Below are positions 59,201 through 64,000 of a DNA stretch of 64,000 bases, piece by piece. Source of the DNA: Cupriavidus sp. BIS7 (GTDB taxonomy: Bacteria; Pseudomonadota; Gammaproteobacteria; Burkholderiales; Burkholderiaceae); contig NZ_ALOU01000019.1 of the NCBI RefSeq assembly GCF_000292345.1, positions 186,001-250,000 on the forward strand. The letters run 5' to 3'. A model generated the notes under the pieces. The model ran no database searches. It was given only the letters and a program-made list of their open reading frames with translations, and was not told the origin of the DNA. The stretch's first letter is position 1. Each line of letters starts with the position of its first letter. A program made the translations under genes and the position numbers.

Positions 59201-59654
59201 CCTTCAGCGCGGCTTCGTCAAGCCTGGCGCCCTGCTTGAAGAAGAACGTGTAGGCCGCCAGGAACGAGGGTGGCGCCAGGCGGTAGAGCGCAGTCGACGC
59301 CGGTACGAGCATGACATCGCACTGGCCGCCCTGGATATCGTGCAGCGTGGCCAGACGTTCGGAGACAAGGTCCTGGTGCGGCGAGAAGCTGTCGTAAGGC
59401 AGCGTTTCCCAGTCCGGCAGCAGGCGCACGCGCAGCTCAGGCGCGAACCATGGAATCTCCTCGGCCAGACGCTGCGCGTCGACGGCATTGGCGCAGACCA
59501 CGGCCACCATCGGCACACTGCCGCGATGCTGGCGCGCATAGGCGGCGACCACGAGCGCGTCGGCGGAACCGGTCAGGCCGGTCACGGTGTGGCGCAAGCC
59601 CGGTTTGATCAGCGGCAGGGGGGCAAACGGAAAGGCGGCTTGGTTGTCAGGCAT
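56202..59654 (-). CDS. mfd: Transcription-repair coupling factor Mfd
   Basis: Translocase that removes stalled RNA polymerase and recruits UvrA, 1150 aa. UvrB-like N-terminal domains (1 to about 350), the RNAP-interacting CarD-like domain (KIGDPVVHSEHGIGRYQG and EFLHLDYDKGSKLYVPV, about 480-560), and the RecG-like helicase domains. Walker A CGDVGFGKTEVALRA has K642; the DEEH box is IIDEEHRFGVRQKE. TRG motif region TTIIETGIDVPTANTI and C-terminal TRCF domain with inhibitory role follow. Divergent from ispD. Confidence 0.98.
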   Translation of the reverse strand: MPDNQAAFPFAPLPLIKPGLRHTVTGLTGSADALVVAAYARQHRGSVPMVAVVCANAVDAQRLAEEIPWFAPELRVRLLPDWETLPYDSFSPHQDLVSERLATLHDIQGGQCDVMLVPASTALYRLAPPSFLAAYTFFFKQGARLDEAALKAQFTLAGYEHVSAVMRPGEYSVRGGLIDLYPMGSALPYRIDLFGDEIETIRAFDPDSQRSLYPVKEVRLLPGREFPLDEAARTAFRGRWREVFEGDPTKSPIYKDIGNGVPSAGIEYYLPLFFEQNATVFDYLPAGTQLAFAGNVDEAIRRFWADTTQRYNFMRHDRERPLLPPADLFLSEEQFFVGAKPLARLILQGEAGTVDAPGFAAHLPDVSVNRRAEDPLVNLESLLLNKATRVLMCADSAGRRETLMQLFAESGLRPVVVDDFAAFLAGDSHFSIVVAPLQSGFALQAARLAFVTEAELYAGTARRAGRRKQEQASTVDAMVRDLAELKIGDPVVHSEHGIGRYQGLVTLDMGQGDEEFLHLDYDKGSKLYVPVHQLHVISRYSGADPETAPLHSLGTGQWDKAKRRAAQQIRDTAAELLNLYARRASREGFAFPLQPKDYEAFAESFGFEETPDQAAAIAAVIADMTSGKPMDRLVCGDVGFGKTEVALRAAFVAVLGGKQVAMLAPTTLLAEQHFQTLTDRFAEWPVRIVELSRFKTKKEVDAAIKQINEGTVDIVIGTHKLLSDEVKFQRLGLVIIDEEHRFGVRQKEALKTLRAEVDILTLTATPIPRTLGMALEGLRDFSVIATAPQKRLAIKTFVRREEDGIIREAILRELKRGGQVYFLHNEVETIENKRAKLAELVPEARIAVAHGQMHERELERVMRDFVARRDNILLCTTIIETGIDVPTANTILIHRSDKFGLAQLHQLRGRVGRSHHQAYAYLLVHDVEGLTKQAQRRLEAIQQMEELGSGFYLAMHDLEIRGAGEVLGDKQSGDIHEIGFQLYTDMLNAAVKSLKAGKEPDLMAPLAATTEINLGTPALLPSDYCADVHERLSLYKRLANCESGERVDDIQEELIDRFGRLPAQAQALIETHRLRIAAAPLGVRKIDAGEATVSMQFVPNPPIDAIRIIDLVQKNRHIKLAGQDKLRIEAKMPDVAARAQTIKHTLRQLA

Positions 59655-59839
59655 TGGCAGCAGAGACGCTTGAAACGACAACACCCCGCCGGCGCTTGTA
59701 AATGCAAGTCACGGGTGGGGGCACGGTCATGTCCGTCCGCTGCTGCGAGGTTCGCGTGGCGGCGGGCAAGGGCCGTATTATAGAATGCGCACCGGCTGGC
59801 CTGCAGGCCGGTTTCCGATATTCCAAACGCCACCTACTT

Positions 59840-60580
59840 GTGTCCGATCGCCGCTTTGCCCTGATTCCCTGTGCCGGTACCGGCAGCCGTGCCGGCGGCG
59901 CCGTCCAGAAGCAGTACCAGACCGTGGCCGGAAGGCCGATGATCTGGTACGCACTGGCCGCTTTCTCCGCATGCGAGGCCATCAACGCCACGGCGCTGGT
60001 CCTTGCGCCCGACGACATGCCGCTGGAGTCCCGTTTCGGCGCCGCCACGTTTGCCGGACTGCGCTTCGATACCGCGTTCGTCGGCGGCGATTCCCGCCAC
60101 GCGTCAGTGCTGGCTGGCCTGCATCACCTGAAGCACATCGGTGCGGCCGATACCGACTGGGTGCTCGTGCATGACGCCGCGCGCCCGGGCCTGACGCCGG
60201 CCATGATCGATACGCTCGTGCGTGCCGTGGAGTCCGACGATGCCGCGAGCGAGCCGATCGGCGGCATACTCGCCGTGCCGGTGCCGGATACGCTCAAACG
60301 CGCCGATGGCTCGGCCCGCATCGGGTCGACGGTGCCGCGCGAGGGGCTGTGGCAGGCACAGACGCCGCAGATGTTCCGCATTGGCGTACTGCGGCAGGCA
60401 TTGGAAGATGCACTGGCCGCGGGTGCCGTGGTGACCGACGAGGCAAGCGCAATCGAGCGCCTGGGTCTGCATCCGCGCCTGGTCAACGGGTCGCTGCGAA
60501 ACTTCAAGGTGACGTATCCCGAGGATTTCGCGCTGGCGGAAATCCTGTTGCAACCCGGCACAACCCCACCCGACGCGTGA
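59840..60580 (+). CDS. ispD: 2-C-methyl-D-erythritol 4-phosphate cytidylyltransferase
   Basis: MEP-pathway enzyme forming CDP-ME from MEP and CTP, 246 aa from a GTG start ([18 protein letters not shown], the standard N-terminus). CTP-binding loop [43 protein letters not shown], and [11 protein letters not shown] are the conserved blocks. The upstream frame (to 59702) overlaps the mfd promoter region and is not conserved. ispF follows after 40 bp. Confidence 0.95.
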   Translation: MSDRRFALIPCAGTGSRAGGAVQKQYQTVAGRPMIWYALAAFSACEAINATALVLAPDDMPLESRFGAATFAGLRFDTAFVGGDSRHASVLAGLHHLKHIGAADTDWVLVHDAARPGLTPAMIDTLVRAVESDDAASEPIGGILAVPVPDTLKRADGSARIGSTVPREGLWQAQTPQMFRIGVLRQALEDALAAGAVVTDEASAIERLGLHPRLVNGSLRNFKVTYPEDFALAEILLQPGTTPPDA

Positions 60581-60620
60581 GCCACGTGGGCCACGAGATC
60601 CATCCAGACAAGGAGTTGCA

Positions 60621-61127
60621 TTGAATCCGTTCGATTTCCGCATTGGCCAGGGCTACGACGTGCACGCCCTGGTGCCGGGCCGCAAGCTGATCCTTGGCGG
60701 CGTGGATATTCCGCATGACCGCGGGCTGCTGGGCCATTCCGATGCCGACGCGCTGCTGCACGCCATAACCGATGCGCTGTTCGGTGCCGCCGCTCTGGGC
60801 GACATCGGCCGCCATTTTCCCGATACCGACCCGAAGTTTTCAGGCGCCGACAGCCGTGTGCTGCTGCGTGAAGCCGCACGCCGCGTGCGCGAAGCCGGGT
60901 ACGAGATCGGCAACGTTGACGCGACAGTGATCGCGCAGAAGCCCAAGCTCGCGCCGCATATCGGCGGCATGGTCGCCAACCTGGCGGAAGACCTGGGTCT
61001 GCCCGCCACGCGTTGCAACGTGAAGGCCAAGACCAACGAGAAGCTTGGTTTTGAAGGGCGTGAGGAGGGGATCGTTGCGCAAGCGGCGGTGCTGATCTAC
61101 CGCCGCACTGGCGACGCTCAAGACTAG
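60621..61127 (+). CDS. ispF: 2-C-methyl-D-erythritol 2,4-cyclodiphosphate synthase
   Basis: MEP-pathway enzyme making MEcPP, 168 aa. TTG start at 60621 with AAGGAG six bases upstream ([19 protein letters not shown]). The metal-binding DVH motif, the [19 protein letters not shown] block with the second histidine, and [20 protein letters not shown] are present. It works after IspD and IspE; ispD-ispF adjacency is typical. Confidence 0.97.
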   Translation: MNPFDFRIGQGYDVHALVPGRKLILGGVDIPHDRGLLGHSDADALLHAITDALFGAAALGDIGRHFPDTDPKFSGADSRVLLREAARRVREAGYEIGNVDATVIAQKPKLAPHIGGMVANLAEDLGLPATRCNVKAKTNEKLGFEGREEGIVAQAAVLIYRRTGDAQD

Positions 61128-61165
61128 GAGGCCGCTTCAGAAAGAGTCTGGCGACGCCGGCATTG

Positions 61166-61747
61166 TCAGACTGCTGGCGCCGCTGGCGCGGGCGGGTCTT
61201 CAGCGGGGATGGGATAGACGTAGTCGACCAGCCGCGCCATGGCGCCATGCCGCGCGCCGGCTTCGGTGTGTTTGTCGAAGCCCATCTGCTGGCAGAGCTT
61301 GTTGGCCGAATCCATTTCCGGCATCGTGCGGCAGACCAGCGATTTCGACCCAATATCACGGGCACGCTGAATGCAGATCTGCATCAGTCGATGACCGAGG
61401 CCCAGTCCGCGCGCCTGCGGGCTGACCGACAGCAGTCGCGCTTCCGGCTGTGACAGCACCACCGTGCTTCCGTCTAGTGCCGGCACGGTTGCGCCGGGAT
61501 GGCAGAACAGCACGGCACCGCTGATGCCGTGATCAGTCTCCGCCACCCACCATTCCATGTCGGGATTGTCCTTGGCAGCAAGCACGGACTGCATGCCGCG
61601 CTGGAATGACGCGCGACAGTCTTCCATGATTTCGAGCTCATATTGCCCGTAGGCCTGCTGGGTGACGGCTGCGATATCGCCCCAGTCGTACGCCGCGGCC
61701 AGACGAAAGCGGAAGCGGGGCGAAGTATGTGAAGGCAAGGTGCTCAT
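61166..61747 (-). CDS. GNAT family N-acetyltransferase
   Basis: 193 aa from the ATG at 61747. One GNAT domain: the acetyl-CoA loop VSPQARGLGLGHRLMQICIQRARDIG (Q/RxxGxG/A motif) preceded by ARLLSV, and CRTMPEMDSANKLCQQMGF in the C-terminal part. The N-terminal FRLAAAYDWGDIAAVTQQAY is also typical. The substrate cannot be inferred. Convergent with ispF (38-bp gap). Confidence 0.88.
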   Translation of the reverse strand: MSTLPSHTSPRFRFRLAAAYDWGDIAAVTQQAYGQYELEIMEDCRASFQRGMQSVLAAKDNPDMEWWVAETDHGISGAVLFCHPGATVPALDGSTVVLSQPEARLLSVSPQARGLGLGHRLMQICIQRARDIGSKSLVCRTMPEMDSANKLCQQMGFDKHTEAGARHGAMARLVDYVYPIPAEDPPAPAAPAV

Positions 61748-61920
61748 GGCAGCAATGAAAGTTACGGGACCTTGAAGTGGATTGTAGGCCGTCCGATGCA
61801 CAAATGCATCGGTGGGGACCATGACATCCTCGTGAAGGCCGCGCGTATCGCATGCGTGCCATGCGCACGGCCGGCGCAACGCCGAAAGGCGCGGCCGGCA
61901 TGCTCAGTTTCGTACTTCTC

Positions 61921-62442
61921 TTATTCTGCGGCGATCACATTCGCGGCGGCGCCGATCACTGCGGCAATGCGGCCCACGTCACGCAATTGCTGTGCGCTCA
62001 TGCCTTGCTCGTTCTTGAGCAATTCATAGTGGGACTTCACGCAGAAGTGGCACTTGCCGACGATCGATGCGGCCAGCGCGTACATCTCGAACCGGCGCTT
62101 GTCCACGCCACCATGTGTGGCGTACGCGTTCATGCGCAGCCCCGCGGGCTGGCTGGCCAGGTCCGGGTCCTCTGCCATCTCGACATACGGATACCAGATG
62201 TTGTTCATGCCCATCAGGGCCGCGGCCGTCAGCGCGCCATTCACTTCCTCGGGCGACAGCACGTTCGCGTTGCGAATGGTGTCGACGATCACCTTGCTCT
62301 TGGCGGCGAAGGCTGCGGCCAGTGCCACGCCAACGGCGTCATTGCCTTCCAGCGACGAGCGCGCAATCGTGCCGTCCACGTTCAGGCGGATGTCCTTGGC
62401 GTAGTCGGGGATGAGGCCTTTAATCGTGCTGAGGAATTCCAT
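61921..62442 (-). CDS. ahpD: Alkyl hydroperoxide reductase AhpD
   Basis: Carboxymuconolactone-decarboxylase-fold disulfide reductase, 173 aa, that recycles AhpC with lipoyl or other thiol donors. CxxC motif at C131/C134 (GKCHFCVKSH) and H138 match the mycobacterial AhpD catalytic set. Good AGGAG ribosome-binding site. It lies 122 bp downstream of ahpC, with a terminator-like hairpin between them. Confidence 0.96.
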   Translation of the reverse strand: MEFLSTIKGLIPDYAKDIRLNVDGTIARSSLEGNDAVGVALAAAFAAKSKVIVDTIRNANVLSPEEVNGALTAAALMGMNNIWYPYVEMAEDPDLASQPAGLRMNAYATHGGVDKRRFEMYALAASIVGKCHFCVKSHYELLKNEQGMSAQQLRDVGRIAAVIGAAANVIAAE

Positions 62443-62466
62443 TTATTTCTCCTATCGAACGGGGCT

Positions 62467-62491
62467 CAAAAAACCCGCACATAGCGGGTTT
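62467..62491 (-). terminator. Terminator/attenuator between ahpC and ahpD
   Basis: 8-bp stem AAACCCGC (62471-62478) with GCGGGTTT (62484-62491), 5-nt loop; the A-run at 62468-62473 is a U-tract on the minus strand. It would reduce ahpD relative to ahpC. Confidence 0.8.
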
Positions 62492-62564
62492 CGGCGTGGA
62501 AGAGCGCGGGCCCTTCCACGTGTAGTGCCGGATCGCTTGAGGCGTTCTGGCAGGCAGGGGCCAA

Positions 62565-63113
62565 TTACAGCGTGGCGCCGCCGACAGCGCGGTTGCACGG
62601 GCACAGTTCGTCCGTTTGCAGACCGTCCAGGATACGCAGGACTTCTTCCGGGTTACGGCCAACGTTCAGGTTGTTCACCGACACGTGCTGGATCGTGTTG
62701 TCCGGATCGACGATGAACGTGGCGCGCAGGGCCACGCCAGCGGCCTTGTCACGCACGCCCAGCTGGTCCATCAGCGAACCGGTCACATCGGCGAATTGCC
62801 ATTGGTTCAGCTTGTTCAGGTCCTTGTGTTCACGACGCCATGCCAGCTTCACGAACTCGTTGTCGGTCGAGCCGCCCAGCACGATCGCGTCACGATCGGC
62901 GAAATCGCCATTCAGCTTGGCGAAGGCCACGATTTCGGTCGGGCACACGAACGTGAAATCCTTCGGGTAGAAGTAGATGACCTTCCACTTGCCTTCGAAC
63001 GACTTCTCGGTGATGTCTTCGAAAGCCGACTGGCCGTTCTCTTCGTGGTTGTTGAAACCAGGCTTGACACCAACGATGTGGAAGGCTTCGAGCTTGTCAC
63101 CAACGGTCTTCAT
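62565..63113 (-). CDS. ahpC: Alkyl hydroperoxide reductase AhpC (peroxiredoxin)
   Basis: 2-Cys peroxiredoxin of the AhpE/AhpC actinobacterial-type branch that pairs with AhpD, 182 aa from the ATG at 63113 (AGGAGAAG upstream). Peroxidatic C57 in YPKDFTFVCPTEIVAF; C-terminal DELCPCNRAVGG supplies the resolving cysteines. It reduces organic and hydrogen peroxides and peroxynitrite. The upstream frame to 63209 has no conserved residues. Confidence 0.96.
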   Translation of the reverse strand: MKTVGDKLEAFHIVGVKPGFNNHEENGQSAFEDITEKSFEGKWKVIYFYPKDFTFVCPTEIVAFAKLNGDFADRDAIVLGGSTDNEFVKLAWRREHKDLNKLNQWQFADVTGSLMDQLGVRDKAAGVALRATFIVDPDNTIQHVSVNNLNVGRNPEEVLRILDGLQTDELCPCNRAVGGATL

Positions 63114-63455
63114 GAACTTCTCCTGATGCGGTTGAGCAGAGTGGGGTGCGCTTTGTGCACAGTGCATTTCCTTGATGCAATGGAAACGCCACTGGCGCAA
63201 ATGCAACAAAGTGCCGATTATGCGTCGTCAGAGGCGTGGCGGCCAATTGATATTCTCAAACGGGCCGATAGGTAGCACCAGCCTTTGGCTGGGGCGAGAC
63301 GAGGCAGCGGGGAAGTATGCCATGCACGACCGCGCATGACGGCCGGAAAGGGAAATTTTCAGAGGAATCTGAAATTGATCACGCCGCCTTCACGCATGGC
63401 TGCTACGCGGGGCAGCAGGCGCATGAAGGCGGCGTGCAACGTCGGCGCTGCGCGA
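63114..63455. other. Intergenic region upstream of ahpC with a long inverted repeat
   Basis: 342 bp with no gene. It contains the ahpC promoter region (no OxyR-type motif could be recognised with confidence) and the 13-bp inverted repeat at 63380-63436. Confidence 0.5.
63380..63436. other. 13-bp perfect inverted repeat downstream of the MHS transporter
   Basis: CACGCCGCCTTCA (63380-63392) and TGAAGGCGGCGTG (63424-63436), with a further GCTGC/GCAGC stem inside the 31-nt loop. It lies 20 bp past the minus-strand stop at 63456, so it probably protects or terminates that transcript. No strong U-tract. Confidence 0.65.
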
Positions 63456-64000
63456 TCAGGCAGGCGTGAGGGCGGACTGCTCGCGGCGGGTGCGGAAGAT
63501 GATCAGCGTGGCCACCAGTCCGCAGGCGGCGGCGAACATCAGCCACAGACCGGGCGCGGCCTTGTTGCCGGTTGCGTGGATCAGGTAGGTCGAGATCGCC
63601 GGCGTGAAGCCGCCGAACAGTGCCGTCGCTAGGCTGTAGGCCAGCGAGAAGCCGGCGGTGCGCACGGCGGGCGGCATGACTTCGGTCAGCGTGACGACCA
63701 TCGCGCCGTTATAGCTGCCATACAGGAACGACAGCCACAGTTCCACCATCAACAGGCGTTCGAACGACGGTGCGGCCACCAGCCAGGATACGGCCGGGTA
63801 GGCGGTCAGCAGCGTGGCCAGCGTGAAGAACACCAGCAGCGGCTTGCGGCCGATGCGGTCGGACAAGGCGCCCATCAGCGGCAGCCAGATGAAGTTCGAC
63901 AGGCCCACGCACATCGTGACAATCAGGTTGTCCACGTCATCGAGCTTGAGCACGGTCTTGCCGAAGGTCGGCGTGTAGGCCGTGATCATGTAGAACGACA
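63456..64000 (-). CDS. MHS-family MFS transporter, C-terminal half (cut by window edge)
   Basis: Last 181 codons of a major facilitator protein; the frame runs open to the window edge. The visible part begins [18 protein letters not shown], followed by [17 protein letters not shown], the D-R-x-G-R-(K/R) loop motif between repeats, and [24 protein letters not shown]. These match the metabolite:H+ symporter (MHS) branch that includes citrate/tricarballylate (CitA/TcuC) and proline/betaine (ProP) transporters. The [11 protein letters not shown]-like block favours the citrate/tricarballylate type. About six TM segments are seen. Confidence 0.85.
   Translation of the reverse strand, partial: SFYMITAYTPTFGKTVLKLDDVDNLIVTMCVGLSNFIWLPLMGALSDRIGRKPLLVFFTLATLLTAYPAVSWLVAAPSFERLLMVELWLSFLYGSYNGAMVVTLTEVMPPAVRTAGFSLAYSLATALFGGFTPAISTYLIHATGNKAAPGLWLMFAAACGLVATLIIFRTRREQSALTPA

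Noticed and set aside
63114-63300. OxyR binding site upstream of ahpC
   Set aside because: No arrangement of ATAG-N7-CTAT half-sites with the right spacing could be found, although regulation by peroxide is likely from the gene content.

Overview
The window looks like a chromosomal segment of a beta-proteobacterium of the Burkholderiaceae, most likely Cupriavidus or a close Ralstonia relative. The evidence is the high-GC third-codon bias, the gene order rimP-nusA-infB-rbfA-truB and rpsF-priB-rpsR-rplI-dnaB, a secreted 3-hydroxybutyrate-oligomer hydrolase (the clade makes polyhydroxybutyrate), and overall protein character. No phage, transposase, integrase or CRISPR array is visible.

Layout. 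1-9.2 kb: end of scpB, rluB, then the transcription/translation operon rimP-nusA-infB-rbfA-truB, preceded by its own promoter and a terminator-bearing leader. 9.2-14.2 kb: a minus-strand MarR-controlled tripartite efflux operon (marR, outer-membrane factor, EmrA-like, EmrB-like). 14.4-20.3 kb: typA, a fatty acid hydroxylase/sterol desaturase family protein, an enoyl-CoA hydratase/3-hydroxyisobutyryl-CoA hydrolase, an FMN reductase and dusA. 20.3-26.4 kb is the most accessory-looking part: a gene-poor stretch with tandem terminators and candidate structured RNAs, tRNA-His, a DUF3079 gene, the aspT-aspD aspartate/alanine cassette and small unknown genes. 26.4-31.4 kb: lexA with two SOS boxes, an asparaginase, the S6/PriB/S18/L9 operon, and dnaB from a promoter that would give an almost leaderless mRNA. 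31.5-37.7 kb: a DUF47-pit phosphate transport pair, an NlpC/P60 lipoprotein, a small exported protein, PIN-PhoH ATPase, Bcp peroxiredoxin and an Mth938-type protein. 38.0-44.6 kb: alaA-like aminotransferase, hom, thrC, then moeA-moaD-moaE-crcB. 44.9-49.9 kb: 3HB-oligomer hydrolase and clpB, the latter behind a clear sigma-32 promoter. 50-54.7 kb: an organic-anion (DASS) transporter with an atypical lactate/malate-dehydrogenase homologue, a Ca2+/H+ antiporter and an OsmC protein. 54.8-64 kb: a candidate small RNA, argE, mfd, ispD-ispF, a GNAT acetyltransferase, the ahpC-ahpD peroxidase pair and the end of an MHS-type transporter.

Functional themes: a large share is housekeeping (ribosome biogenesis, replication, repair, isoprenoid and threonine synthesis, molybdopterin). 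Aspartate/asparagine carbon flow recurs: asparaginase could feed AspD/AspT decarboxylation, while AlaA-like, Hom and ThrC use alanine and aspartate-family intermediates. Peroxide defence is represented by Bcp, AhpC/AhpD and OsmC.

The strongest candidate for something undescribed is a roughly 100-nt, three-hairpin RNA at about 54808-54908. It ends in a textbook terminator and is preceded by an FNR/Anr-type inverted repeat placed where a class II activator would bind. Other points worth checking are the terminator-containing rimP leader with an octanucleotide repeat, the near-leaderless dnaB, the structured RNA region at 20.34-20.68 kb, and the LDH-like enzyme with valine at the substrate-specificity position. 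Starts were chosen by reading ribosome-binding sites and family length by eye; no database search was possible.
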